From NCBI RefSeq assembly GCF_963678635.1, contig NC_087063.1:1772073-1836072 (forward strand): DNA of 64,000 nucleotides. Reading direction: 5' to 3'. This DNA is from Symsagittifera roscoffensis. Lineage: Eukaryota > Xenacoelomorpha > Acoela > Convolutidae. Below, one piece after another: positions 36,442 through 49,026 of this stretch (position 1 is its first letter; each line of letters begins with the position of its first letter). The notes under the pieces were generated by a model, which was not told where the DNA came from, did not search any database, and saw nothing but the letters and a program-made list of their open reading frames with translations. Position numbers and translations under genes: made by a program.

Positions 36442-37395
36442 CACGTACACACAAAAAATGCAAAAAAAAAGGAAGCTTGATTGCTTTGCAAATAGCACCA
36501 ATTCTATTGCAGTGACGAATATTAGTAAGAAAAACTATACCAAAAAAAAACGATTTTAAAAATCGATTAGTGGGCGATCGAATTAATTAAATGAGGCAAT
36601 CTAATTGGTAAAATTATGTAATTTACAGGAAACTCAAATTGGAAGTTTCTTGATTATGACTCTGATTAGATCATTTGCAAATGTCGCGTCACATTAGCGT
36701 AAAACATCAGAACACTGAAAAACAGAGAAATTCAGAACATTTGTTCTCTGAAAAAAACTTTCATTGTTTTTTTCTCGAATCCGAATCACGATCAATTCGA
36801 AAGACAAAAACTTTAATTTGATTACCTTCGTAATTTTTTTAGCTATCGAAAATTTTGCGGAAAACCCAGTAGCACTTCTGTTGTGTCATCTCGACAAAAA
36901 ATTGCTGAAAGATAAATTTCACATGTTGCTTCAAAAAGTATAGATTTGACTAATAGTGGTGGTTTTAAACTGGAATTACACGACGTGAATACGCAAAGGC
37001 TCCTTCTTTTAACACAATTTGAAATTTTTGATCGTTCAATCCTGTTACATCAAAAAAGCAGAGATTTTACCTTGAAATGATTTAGGATGAGTGGTGTGAG
37101 GGTAACCCCCCCACCTGCCTCAGGACTATTGGACGACATGAATACCCTCATTTTTTTGGGCGACCATAAAATCTTCTAAACTGTATGATCGCTTATAACA
37201 CAAAGTTTGAGCGGAGAGCTTGCGCCGCAAAAAAAACACAATTATTTTGAAAAAAGTCAAATAGTGACCGAAAATGTCATTTTTGGCGAGTTAATTTTCA
37301 AAACTTCGCTGAATTTTTTTTCCAAATTGAGACTATAGAGCTGTTCTTTCTTGATATAAAAACCTAAATTTGAAGCAAATAAAATCCACCTTACA

Positions 37396-37707
37396 CAGGG
37401 GCGGATCTAGGATTTTCTCGAGGGGAGGGGCGGACTTTCAAAAAAGTTTTGGTCGACCTTCTGTTTTGGGTTGACCAAATTGATTTTCTGAGCCCTCCAA
37501 AATCACTATAAAGACCCCATCTGGACCATTTTTTCTGCGCCTCAGGCAAACTTTTTAAAAAACAGGCCAAGAAAGGCGTTTTTAGGCACATTTTGGAACT
37601 CCCCCTCAAAATAGTATACATTGGCGCCGATGGTCAAATTAGTTCAAAGGGGTCGAATCCCTGAGGAGGGAAGAGTCGACATTACCCCCACCCTAAATGC
37701 GCTGGTG
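37396..37707 (+). mobile_element. GGGGCGGATCTAGG-family MITE, full-length
   Basis: CAGGGGCGGATCTAGG at the left end and CCTAAATGCGCTGGTG at the right. The flanks are ACCTTACA and CACGTACA, so the target-site duplication is decayed compared with the 44297 copy. Confidence 0.8.
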
Positions 37708-39332
37708 CACGTACACACAAAAAATGCAAAAAAAAGGAAGCTTGATTGCTTTGGAAATAACACCAATTCTATTGTAGTGACGAATTTTTAGTATGAAAAA
37801 CGATACGAAAAAAAAAACGATTTTAAAAATCGATTAGTGGGCGATCGAATTAATTAAATGAGGCAATCTAATTGGTAAAATTATTTAATTTACAGGAAAC
37901 TCAAATTGGAAGTTTTTTGATTATGACTCTGATTAGATCATTTGCAAATGTCGCGTCACACTAGCGTAAAACATCAGAACACTGAAAAACAGAGAAATTC
38001 AGAACACTTGTTCTCTGAAAAATACTTTCATTGTTTTTTTTCTCGAATCCGAATCACAATCAATTCGAAAGACAAAAACTTCAATTTGATTACCTTCGTA
38101 ATTTTTTTAGCTATCGAAATTTTTGCGGAAAACCCAGTAGCACTTCTGTTGTGCCATCTCGACAAAAATTGCTGAAAGATAAATTTCAGATGTTGCTTCA
38201 AAAAGTATAGATTTGACTAATAGTGGTGGTTTTAAACTGGAATTACACGACGTGAATACCCAAAGGCTCCTTCTTTTAACACAATTGGAGATTTTTGATC
38301 GTTCAATCCTGTTACATCAAAAAAACAGAGATTTTACCTTGAAATGATTTAGGATGAGTGGTGTGAGGGTAACCCCCCCACCTGCCTCAGGACTATTGGA
38401 CAACATGATTACCCAAAGGGTCTTCGTTGTGGTGCTATTTAGCCTCAACTTTTTTTGTGCAACCATAAGTTCTTCTAAAACTGTATGATCGCTTAAAACA
38501 CAAAGTTTTAGCGGAAAGCTTGCGCCGCAAAAAAAACACAATTATTTTGAAAAAATATCAAATAGTGACCGAAAATTGCATTTTTGGCGAGTTAACTTTC
38601 AAAACTTTGCTGAAATTTTTTTCCAAAATTGAGATTGTGGAAGCTCTTTGATTTTCCTAAATACTTTTTTACGAATTAAGAATTATCTGAGGCAAAATCA
38701 TATTTTAAAAGTATTTTTCCAAAAATGAAATGCTCAAAACATGTTTTCTTTTATCAGTTTTAAGGGAAACTATTTTCTCAAACTTCTGATAATTGATTCA
38801 AGCATTTTTTGTAGTTTAGTTGCCTCAAAACAAAAAAACTTTGGTAGGAAAATCGCAAAAAAGAGAAAGTTTCTTGAAAAATTAATAAGATCCACTAAGT
38901 TAGGGTTTTTTGCCTGAAAGCTGATGGAACCGCAAGAGAGCTTAAATAAATAATTTGATCAGTCTGCGAAAAAGTCAATAATCAATATAAAAGTATCGAG
39001 ACTCCCACTTCGAATTTCTTAGAACCGTCCATGGAGATTGCATGGGAAACCACGCTGTTGTCAATTTTTTCTCTTCCAGTTTATCTACCAACATTTCTAT
39101 TCTTAGAAAAGCATGTTTGATATCAGTTTTGAAGCGACTTAATTGGGATCAGCCATCCAAATTGATAAGTTTGTTCAGCGTTTAAAATGTATCTGAAAAC
39201 AAGCCTCTATAAACTATAAAACGTAAGCTTTTTCAAGAATCACATCCAAAACACAAAAAATCTTAGTTTAAAACAATTTATTTTGTTCCTTAATATAAGC
39301 AAACTAAATCAAAGCGTGGTATGATATTTCAC
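37708..39332. other. Non-coding right part of duplication unit 1
   Basis: AT-rich sequence repeated at 44611-46270 and partly at 36442-37340. It contains the palindrome CGATTTTAAAAATCG and the block GTAACCCCCCCACCTGCCTC in each of the three copies. No gene supported. Confidence 0.45.
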
Positions 39333-39347
39333 TCTGTTTGCCTAAAA

Positions 39348-39689
39348 TTATTTGATCATTTTTTTATAGTTCAGATTAGCCCGGTTAGCTTTAGTGCTAA
39401 TACTTGATATTGGCGAGTTCGGTCTGCGTCCGCAATGTGCCTCGAATGGCGTAACTCCGATAGAACATTGGACAGTAGTCCTGATTGCTACCATTAGTTC
39501 GTAAAATGGATGTTCCAAGCGAAAGGATTTGTTGCGTTCTTTCGTCATACAACCCAGTCTGCTTTTAACCGTTTTGACTAAACGCTCAACTAATTTTATG
39601 CTACGGTGATTGATGGCTGGTGCTACTAATAAAGCGATATTTTTATTTTCGCGAAGTTCTGTCTTTGCTTCTTTTTTTTCGTTAAGCAA
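39348..39689 (-). pseudogene. Integrase remnant of E2
   Basis: A 113-codon stretch with features of the end of a retroelement integrase core: a block ending LVERLVKTVKSRLG, which would hold the catalytic Glu, then RTTVQCSIGVTPFEAH and CGRRPN. The upstream catalytic Asp residues lie in other frames or are lost. The first M-like codon of the stretch is not a real start. Confidence 0.75.
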
Positions 39690-41099
39690 GTTGCCTGATT
39701 GACATGGATCGCCCGTGGAGTTCCGTGTAATTCCTGGTATTGTCTCATGAAGTTTATTGCATTACTAGCATTAGCGTGGTTGAAAATGTTTCCCATCGGG
39801 AATTATGAGAACCGATCTAAGGCTAGGAGTAAATTCACCTAAATACCCTTTTCGTTTTTTATAGGACCCATAAAATCGACTAGAATTTCTTCATTCAATT
39901 CCTGTAATGGTTTTCATCCTACTATATTTGATTCTTGACCCTTGTGGAACATGGCTTGTATTTTTGCCATGTTCGTTGCGTGGACCCAGGTGTGCTTTGT
40001 GGAATACGTCGACGTATCCGTCTCGTACTACCGCGGTTATTGCCACCTTTTCATCCACGCACACTATACTTCCTTCCACGTGGTAGTTTTTCGAGTGTTG
40101 GTGATAGTATTTGCCCATTTTCTTGCATTTATCTTCGTCTTTGGCGAGGATACAACCTATAATATCTCGGAGTGTCCTGTCTCTGTTTGTCAACGCGGCT
40201 ATCAGTTTTCTGTTGAAAAACCGTTACAGCTTGATTTCTAGCTTATCTGTCCATGTCACCTCTGGTGTTTCTGACTCGGATTCTGAAGGGATTAATAAGA
40301 CATCCCAGTCTCGATTTTTTTTCCCTTCTGAGTTTTTGCCAGCATCTTGATAATCTGCAATCAAGTTAACCGTTGGACGATCCAGTCGAATCTGCAATTG
40401 TATTTGTTTATCAGGTTACAGATCCTCTCTTTCCCTTCTTTTGATCTATTGATTTCTCTAAGCTTCTATATCGCCATTGCAGATTAATCAAAACCATTTT
40501 ATCGCCATTGCAATAATTTTTTTAAAAAAATCTTTATCAGTTTTGCTTTATTCGAAGAGAACGTTTCTCAATTCTGTTTTTTTTTCAGCTAATCTGTACA
40601 GTTAAAATATATCTACGAGATTGACCAGAATGACTAATCTTTGACTTAGATTGGCCAATAAAGTGCGCATTTATGATTTTTTCAAGATTTTTCCGAAAAT
40701 CTGCATTTTTCTTTTGAGCATGTTTGCCTAGTTTTTCACGTATGGCGATTTTTATGCATTCAACTTGTGCTACATCGAATTCCTCGTCGTATTTTGATGG
40801 CTTAGGAGCTTTTTGTACTGTATTACGCAACTAATAATCAACAAACCGTGTTTTGGAACCAGCTATATATGGAGACAATATCTCAGACGTCGTGCGAAGT
40901 ATCGCATACGATCCTTTCTTCCTTATTGTGGTCGAAGTGATTTTGCGAGACGGTTTTTCCAACCTCTTATTTCAACAATTCAGATGTTTTGGCATGGTTC
41001 TCTGTCCATGGAAATTTTCCTTTGGACTTCAGATGAGTTCTAAGAGGTGTGCTGTCTTTGCCAAGCTTGGCAGAGTTTTCAGAAAATGTTAGATTGACC

Positions 41100-41900
41100 C
41101 CATGAATGATCGTAACTGTTTTCGGGTTTAACAAATTCCTTATTTAGCGATCGCGTATGTTTTGCTAATTAACCGTTTCGATCCTTCTTCCTTATTGTAA
41201 TTCCTAGCCATTCAATATTTTGTTTCATGAATTGTCAATTAGCAAGTTTAACGGAGAAGTGTTCCGAATCTAATTTTCTGAGGCATGATTCTACTGACAA
41301 TACAAGTTTTTTTTGCACTTTTTGTAACACTGAGGATATCATCTAGAAAACAGTACTCACCCCGTAATCCAGAGAGGGGTTTTTCTAACACCTGTTGGTT
41401 GATAGCTGGTATATCCATCAAGCCATACTAGCCTGTTTGGAACTGGTATGTTCCAGTAGCCTTCCCCCCGCAATGCTGAAGTTGCTATGTGATTTAACTG
41501 TCGGATCCAATGGTAGCTTGGATTATGCATTTTTCAGGTTGAATTTTGAGATTCATACCAAAAACTTGTTTCAAATCTTTCTCGACTGTGTCCTATAGAT
41601 GAATCGGATTGCGTTTGCATTTTTGTTGTGGGGCTGTAAAATTTCGATAGAATGTTTAACGTACTGGAAAGTCTCTCGCAAATATCACCCTGATGAAAGG
41701 ACCGGCGAGTTTAATTACCAACTTTGATTTCAAGTCGCCCTCTTCCAAACATAAGTGCATAACCCTACCCAAAGATTTTATGCCATATCTTACTGGGTCA
41801 TTTGAATCCCAGTTTCTTCAGGTAGACCCTTCCTAGGATCGGCTTCTATCCGTTATCTTTGATCTGGATGTATGCATCCTCAACCTGCAGATGGTAGGTT
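41100..41900 (-). pseudogene. Protease/reverse-transcriptase remnant of E2
   Basis: No continuous frame. The reverse-transcriptase active-site box reads FLDDIL on the minus strand (FLDD at 41338-41349). Upstream on the minus strand (about 41800-41860) a PILGR-like protease block can be read between stops. The matching E1 position carries FLYD. Confidence 0.6.
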
Positions 41901-41999
41901 CGTCAGAAGCGTCCCATAGGTTTGAAATGACCCATAAGTGTAGCTGTTCACTGCTGGTTGACATTGGTCCGGGGTTCCAGCAGGATTTGTTGCATCATT

Positions 42000-42760
42000 C
42001 TACCTTTTGTTCGGCCAGGAACTTCGGTTTATATCTTGTATCTTTCGCAAGTTTATTTCTCGTTTTTTGAAGTTGATTGCTAATTTTATACATTGCGCCG
42101 GCTCCAGTGTCTCTTTTATTAGATCTTTCTAGATATCGCTGTTCGCTAGGTTCAGCGGAAAGATATCCCATAGCCATCTGTTTTCTGTTGTTCCCAGGTT
42201 GCACACTTGGACAGGATCCCATAGTGTAGTGTGGAATTTTTCGCACGATTCAATACGTGCTTGCTTCCTGGACAATAGGGTGAAAACCTCGAATGCGATA
42301 TTACGATGGGATTTGAAGAATTTTTCCAAAGTTCCCCATAGTGACATCGTCGTCACTCGGTGTTCCGTTATTTCAACGTTGTCGTTATTACTTTGGTGGA
42401 GTTTTTGTCTTCACTCCGCTCCTACTGACAGGAAGATGCAGGATTTTACTCGTCTCTCCACTATTTCCCAGGAAATGTTATTAATGCATACGCCTATGGC
42501 CTTGAATCATTGGCATCAATTTCTTACCTGTTGAGGAGTGCAAAGTTGGGTTTTGCTTGTTCGTGCGTCGATTGTTGAGTCGTGTTTGTGTGTTCCGATT
42601 CTTCGATTAATTTCTCTGATAACACTTTTCCGTCGGTTTTTCTGGGAGTAGCTCCTCCAAACCCCTGTTCACTTTGCTGATAATAGCCAAAGCAACGTGT
42701 TGCCTCCATTTTTTTTTTATTTGAACGGAGATTTCTGTGATGATCGCTCCCAAAAAAGAT
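42000..42760 (-). pseudogene. Gag-like remnant of E2
   Basis: Overlapping broken frames. Among them is a segment of the SCEKFHTTLWD type followed by NLGTTENR, then a short KETLEPAQCIKLAINFKK-like helix in another frame. This resembles the capsid region of Ty3/gypsy gag (a helix rich in charged residues before a small-fraction cysteine/histidine region, which I do not see). Confidence 0.5.
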
Positions 42761-42797
42761 GATTCCGATAGGCATCTTTCTTTTGCTCAATGCGCCA

Positions 42798-42989
42798 TGT
42801 AGTGAGGGGTTTAAGGAGGCTATCCTAAATACCGGAACCGACAATCTAGGAGTTTGTGCAACGCCAAAATATCTCGCTTGTCGGATAAATTAACAGTATA
42901 TAGTAATTGATTTTGTTTTTAAAAAGGAGTTCTGGATTTATAAACATACAACATATATAACTCATAACTCAATCACAACCTAGTTCGCA
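42798..42989 (-). repeat. 5' LTR of E2
   Basis: 192 bp with TG...CA ends. The minus strand has TATAAAT at about 42947-42953. Closely similar to the LTR at 34843-35034, as expected for duplicated DNA. Confidence 0.75.
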
Positions 42990-44296
42990 TGACAAAAGAC
43001 ACTTTCGAATTTAAAGAACCTTTCGAACGTGACCGTTAAATTTTGCCTTGAGGCTTAAAAAGAAAAAACATACGGTTTACGAATCTAGCAACTACCGTGA
43101 AGGACATGTCATGGCCATCCAGCACCAATGGTTTATGTTGCCTTATCCGGCTAGTTAACAAGCAAAAAATTGATGTTTTTTTAGTTTTAACTGCAACTGT
43201 TTCAAATCGTAACAAAAGGTAGATGAAGCCAATTTGAAGAGCTTAAACGACCAAAGTTTGATAAAAATCCTGATTTGACTTTAGAGCTAACATTATAAAG
43301 AATATGATAATATGGCTTCAAGTAAGTACTTTGTGAAGCTTTGATCTTAAACTTTGAGTTACTTGGTAAGGTGTAAAAAAAATTTGATGAATAAGTTTGC
43401 ACTGGATTGCAACCATTAGAAAAACTGTTGCAGCAGTTATTTCGGAAAAATCACTGCTTGATTCCATGCACAGACGACTCAATAGCAGTTGTGTAGTTTG
43501 TATATTTAGTGCTTTTTTTGTATAGGCTACCAAGGACCTCAAAAAGCTAAGATAGCAATTTAATAAGACTTCGATATGCATCTGCGACAATTTGTTTGAT
43601 GAAACAACAAAAATTGTCGCCAGAATTGTAAGACATCCAACCTTGATAGTTTTTCTCAAAAATAATAAAAATAAAAGTTTTTTTTATCACCCTTCTGAAA
43701 GGAAAATTCAACAACCAGCAAATTTACAGTTTGCATGTTGATAATTGCGTCGCAAATACAAGCATCGTTCAAATCGAATAAGATTTTGTTTTTTGAACAC
43801 AAAATTTTAACAGTTAATTCGCTGTGATCAGTTTTTCCTGTGCAGTGTCGATGTTTAAGTTAAATGAAAACCTTCAAAATCAGCCATATCATTTATTCTT
43901 TGAAAAAGGTCGACCAAAAGAAGTTCAACAAAAGTTCAACGCCCTCCCTCGAGAAACTCCTAGATCAGGGCCTTGTCACGGCAGATAAAGCCATTAGCTC
44001 AGAGTTTTTGTTCTGGAATATTATAAAAAATTACTCTTTAAAACGTTACAACTTTTCTTTCTGAGTTTAGATTAACTTTTGCTTTGTTTTTGATCACGTT
44101 TTTTTTGGTCGGGTTCAAGATGAAGCTTTTTTTGACAGATCTAACGGAATTTATGTCTGTCAAAAAATTTGTATCATCATAACAAACGGCGCAGTTTTAC
44201 TACGTTTTCTCTCAAACGTCAAATACGTGATGGCATGAATGGTTGGCTCTTCTTGATATAAAAACCTAAAGTTGAAGTAAATAAGTTCCACGTACA
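42990..44296. other. Non-coding part of duplication unit 2
   Basis: Counterpart of 35035-36126. Near 43938-43975 there is a short reverse-orientation fragment of the MITE family (CCCTCGAGAAACTCCTAGAT). No gene supported. Confidence 0.4.
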
Positions 44297-44610
44297 CAGG
44301 GGCGGATCTAGGATTTTCTCGAGGGGAGGGGCGGACTTTCAAAAAAGTTTTGGTCGACCTTTTGTTTTGGGTTGACCAAATTGATTTTCTGAGCTCTCCC
44401 AAATCACTATAAAGACCCCATCTCGACCATATTTTCTACGCCTCAGGCAAACTTTTTAAAAAACAGGCCAAGAAAGGCGTTTTTAGACACTTTTTGGAAC
44501 TCCCCCTCAAAATAGTATATATTGGCGCCGATGGTCAAATTATTTCAAAGGGGGTCGAATCCCTGAGGAGGGAAGAGTCCGCCTTACCCCCCACCCTAAA
44601 TGCGCTGGTG
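44297..44610 (+). mobile_element. hAT-like MITE with intact 8-bp target-site duplication
   Basis: 314-bp non-autonomous element. Left end CAGGGGCGGATCTAGG. The right end, reverse-complemented, is CACCAGCGCATTTAGG, giving 11 of 16 identical positions. It is flanked by perfect 8-bp direct repeats CACGTACA at 44289-44296 and 44611-44618. CA-initial ends with 8-bp duplications are typical of hAT transposons. It has no coding capacity. Internal blocks include TTTTGGTCGACCTTTTG, GGGTTGACC, ATTGGCGCCGATGG and GGGGGTCGAATCCCTGAGG. Confidence 0.85.
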
Positions 44611-46270
44611 CACGTACACACAAAAAAAGCAAAGAAAAAAGAAAGCTTGATTGCTTTGCAAATAACACCAATTCTATTGTAGTGACGAATTTTTAGTATG
44701 AAAAACTATACGAAAAAAAAACGATTTTAAAAATCGATTAGTGGGCGATCGAATTAATTAAATGAGGCAATATAATTGGTAAAATTATGTAATTTTACAG
44801 GAAACTCAAATTGGAAGTTTCTTGATTATGACTCTGATTGGATCATTTGCAAATGTCGCGTCACATTAGCGTAAAACATCAGAACACTGGAAAACAGAGA
44901 ACTTCAAAACACTTGTTCTCTGAAAAATACTTTCATTGTTTTTTTTCTGGAATCCGAATCACGATCAATTCGAAAGACAAAAATTTCAATTTGATTACCT
45001 TCGTTATTTTTTTTAGCTAGCGAAAATTTTGTGGAAAACCCAGTAGCACTTCTGTTGTGTCATCTCGACAAAAAAAAATGCTGTTTTTATTCTGCAAGTT
45101 CGACAATCAAAGATAAATTTCAGATGTTGCTTCAAAAAGTATAGATTTGACTAAGAGTGGTGGTTTTAAACTGGGATTACACGACGTGAATACCCAAAGG
45201 CTCCTTCTTTTAACACAATTTTAGATTTTTGATCGTTCAATCCTGTTACATCAAAAAAGCAGAGATTTTACCTTGAAATGATTTAGGATGAGTGGTGTGA
45301 GGGTAACCCCCCCACCTGCCTCAGGACTATTGGACAACATGATTACCCAAAGGGTCTTCGTTGTGGTGCTATTTAGCCTCAACTTTTTTGGGCAACCATA
45401 AATTCTTCTAAATCTGTATGATCGCTTAAAACACAAAGTTTGAGCGGAGAGCTTGCGCGGCAAAAAAAAACACAATTATTTAAAAAAAAAATCAAATAGT
45501 GACCAAAAATGGCATTTTTGGCGAGTCAACTTTCAAAACTTTGCTGAAATTTTTTTCCAAATTGAGACTTTGGAAGCTCTTTGATTTTCCTTAAATATTT
45601 GTTTTACGAATTAAGAATTATCTGGGGCAAAATCATATTTTAATAGTATTTTTGCAAAAATGAAATGCTCAAAACATTTTTTTCTTTTATCAATTTTAAG
45701 GGAAACTATTTTCTCAAACTTCTGATAATTGATTCAAGCGTTTTTTGTAGTTTAGTTGCCCCAAAACAAAAAAACTTTTGTAAGAAAACCGCAAAAAAAG
45801 AAAAAGTTTCTTGAAAAATTAATAAGATCCACTAAGTTAGGGTTTTTTGCCTGAAAGCTGATGGAACCGCAAGAGAGCTTGAATAAATAATTTGATCAGT
45901 CTGCGAAAAAGTCAATAATCAATAAAAAAAATTTCGAGACTCCCACTTCGAATTTCCTAGAACCGCCCATGGAGGTTTCATGGGAAACCACGCTGTTGTC
46001 AATTTTTTCTCTTCCAGTTTATCTACCATCATTTCTATTCTTAAAAAAGCATGTTTGATATCAGTTTTGAAGCGACTTAATTGGGATCAGCCATCCAATT
46101 TGATAAGTTTGTTCAGCGTTTAAAATGTATCTGAAAACAAGCCTCCATAAACTATAAAACGTAAGCTTTTTCAAGAATCACATCCAAAACACAAAAACTC
46201 TTTGATTAAAACAATTTATTTTGTTCCTTAATATAAGCAAACTAAATCAAAGCGTGGTATGATATTTCAC
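44611..46270. other. Non-coding right part of duplication unit 2
   Basis: Single-copy counterpart of the internally duplicated 36.4-38.6 kb region plus the right end of unit 1. No gene supported. Confidence 0.45.
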
Positions 46271-47870
46271 TACTCAGTATTTTGACTGGGACTGAAAATT
46301 TTTTAAAAATTCAGATTTCAGCTGGTGTATACAACAAATGCCTCCTTTTTAAGAATGATATAAGTTTTTGACTTAAGCTCCGCTTTCAAGAATCAATTTT
46401 AGAAAAAATTCCCACGGTGAAATGGTCTGCCAGCAAATAAACTTTTAAATAAGTTAATTTATGTAACAAGAGTGCTCGCATCAGGGCAAACTTATGTTAA
46501 AAGGTCTATGGAGTAATGCTCGTGTAAAAAAATGATGAATATTTTCAAAAAAAGTGCGAAAACTATCGCGCCTCTATTGTCTCAAATTCGCCAAATTGAC
46601 AATCTTTAAGCCAACATGATTCTTTTCAAAATGATCACAGATAAAAAAAAAACCTTTTCTAAATTGAGCTATTATATTTTGGACTATTTGTAAATTTTCT
46701 GGACAACAATAATTATTGAATGATAAGAAAAATTTTGTCGAAAATTGCTAGCTAAAAAATCGAACATTGTCTGGAGAAAAAACAAGACGCTTGTACCTAG
46801 GTCAATCCACATTGACAGAAAAAGCTTTTCATAAAGGTTTATTCTATGACAAAATTCTTTTTGTACTGTTTCAAACAAGTTCATGGACTAAAAAAGTTTT
46901 ATGAAAATATGCTAAATATGCATTTTTTCCATATTATGAAATTTTATAAACCACATTTTAGAATAGATTTTGTCATATTTTTATCAAAATATTTTATGAA
47001 AAGAGCAAAACAATTTTTTGATCTATGAAATTATATGTTAAGCATTTTTCCATAGTATGAAATTGTATGATAAGCTTTTTTTCTATATAAAGTTTTTCAT
47101 TTTAAATTTTTTGTGTTTCGTCCTAGACACACTAACAAAGATTTTCTGTATTAAAAAAAACCCAGAGTGTTATCGGAACTTACCACGCAGATAAATTGCA
47201 TTTGGTGATATTGGACAGACAGACAGAATTAAGTTCTGTTTACAAAGAACTATATTTAGAAAACGTAACAAGTTTGTATATAGCTAGAAAACTTTTATTT
47301 GAAAACTTCGGTGCGTTGGTGGTTGAGAAAAAAAGCCTAGTTTTTATTTGTTTATCTTAGCATACGAAAGCAAAAAGATAGGTGTTTTTATTTAAAAAAA
47401 TCCCTTACCTGTCCTTTTTGGATTTTTTTGGGTAAAAATCTCAAGCTGGACAACGTTATTGACACAAAATGTCAAACTTTGCATGCAAAAACTTTGTTTT
47501 AAACTTGCGTTTTTAGCACAGAAGTAATTGTGCTATAAAAAAAGGGATTCAACATTTTATTCTCAAAACTATTGTTAATTTTTGTAGAAAAAATGCGTAT
47601 CATACAATGTTCATAAATGAAATTGTGTGATAAGTGGTTTCCCTGAATTTGTTTTTGGTGCCACAGTTGCTCTCATCTAACCAAAACTGCCACCATTTTT
47701 TTTGCTTGAGTTTTAAACCAAGTTAAGATAATTTTCGAAAAATTTCCGATTGAAAATAAGCTAGTCAATATTTTTCTTCAAGGATAATTGAATGATAAGG
47801 ATTTTTGAAATAGACTCCACATATGATATTGAAGGATAAATATTTTCTTGCATGGACGTCTACCCAGGAA
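46271..47870. other. AT-rich intergenic DNA with repeat fragments
   Basis: Contains a repeat C fragment near 46475-46560 (GCTCGCATCAGGGCAAA, then GGTCTATGGAGTAATG). The word TATGAAATTNTATGATAAG recurs near 46900-47090 and 47620. No gene supported. Confidence 0.4.
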
Positions 47871-48960
47871 ACCCTGAAAAATTCGACTGCTTCTAAGGTC
47901 CTTGGAGTAGTGTTTTAAAATCATGAAAAAGTCAAGGAAAATCTTCAGTTATTTGTAATTTATTTTGAAAATCATCCCCCTTATGCTATGCAATCTTTAA
48001 AGAGTTATATTTTGCATATGCCAAAAAATTAAATAGCCCACACAATTTCAAAGAGGTTATAAACCTCCGTTCACTCTTAAACAGCGCGAAATATATAGCG
48101 CGCTACTTGTCGCGAATTAGTTAAATTGACAATTTTCATATCTCTATTGCTTACGGGTGTTTGTAGCTCAAATATTCCGTCACTTACTCCAAAAATCGTC
48201 GGAACAACAAAACGGCTCGTATTAGAGCAAAAAAATTTTCCTGTTACCCTTCAATTGGCTTCATTTTTTGTTATTTTTGGTTTCAGAAAAGTTGATAAAA
48301 GGTAATTTGAGAAACTTTGTAATTTTTTTGGCTGCCACCGCAGGCAATATTAAATGCTATATTGTTATTTTTGAATTCTGAAAGAGTTTGAAAATGTGTA
48401 TTTTACGTCATTTTCATCAATTTGGTTTGACGAAAATCGCATATTAGTTTTTTTCACAATGAATTCAAAGAGTTTTTTCTTCAACTGGAATTGGTGTGAA
48501 AAAATCTGAAAAAAAACAACGCTGAGTATGAACACTTTGTGTACCCGTTCAGCTTTTTGATTTTTACTTTTTTTTCAGCTTCTTGATTTTCACCTAGTCT
48601 TTCTCGACCAAACATTGGTTTCTATCGACCGTCTTGACCAATGTAAGGTGGGTTGCGACTATTTTGATATAGTTTGATATAGTTTGATATAGTTTGACTT
48701 TATCGACCCAAAAAAATAGTTCAACTTTGATCTACCATTTCCATACCCAAATCTGTAAAACCCTATTACTTTACGAAAAATTATCTCAGGTGAAACATCT
48801 TTTCAAATTTAGGCTCAGGAAAACAATACTTTTTGAATGATATAAAATAAACTCCGTCATAAATGGCTGTTAAAAAATCAGAACTTGTCTGAAGAAAAAA
48901 ACAACCCCGAGCAGAAATATTACGTTACTTTTGTTACAAAAGTCGGAACAATTATTATTA
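47870..48960 (-). repeat. Repeat C copies, diverged
   Basis: Landmarks in inverted order: ATCATCCCCCTTATGCTATG near 47980, CGCGAAATATATAGCGCGCT near 48086, and TCCGTCATAAATGGCTGTTA, then CTGAAGAAAAAAACAACCCC near 48855-48910, then GTTACTTTTGTTACAAAAGT near 48923. Probably more than one diverged copy. A small direct repeat (TTTGATATAGTTTGATATAG) lies near 48665. Confidence 0.5.
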
Positions 48961-49026
48961 ATGATATCTAATTTTTGCCATTAGATGATGGCTGTACGTA
49001 TAATGGAACGATAGCCAGTATTTCAA

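Larger units (their letters stand above)
32453..39332. repeat. Third tandem duplication, unit 1
   Basis: A unit of about 6.88 kb repeated as 39333-46270. Both begin near the integrase end of the retroelement (CTAAAA.TATTTG..CA) and finish AAAGCGTGGTATGATATTTC. Relative to unit 2 it has lost about 1 kb of retroelement and gained an internal tandem copy of about 1.25 kb (36.1-37.3 against 37.35-38.6 kb), so final lengths are similar by coincidence. Confidence 0.9.
39333..42989 (-). mobile_element. Degenerate Ty3/gypsy-like LTR retroelement E2, 3'-truncated
   Basis: Minus-strand element with a 5' LTR at 42798-42989, a gag remnant, protease and reverse-transcriptase remnants, and integrase. It is cut at 39333 by the duplication breakpoint, so it has no 3' LTR. 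Immediately after the 5' LTR the minus strand reads TGGCGCATTGAGC, a plausible tRNA primer-binding site (begins TGG). The reverse-transcriptase box FLDD is retained. Stops and frameshifts are frequent, so it is inactive. Confidence 0.8.
39333..46270. repeat. Third tandem duplication, unit 2
   Basis: Head-to-tail copy of 32453-39332. It keeps a more complete retroelement body and has a single copy of the right-hand 1.25-kb segment. It ends at GATATTTCAC near 46270. Confidence 0.9.
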
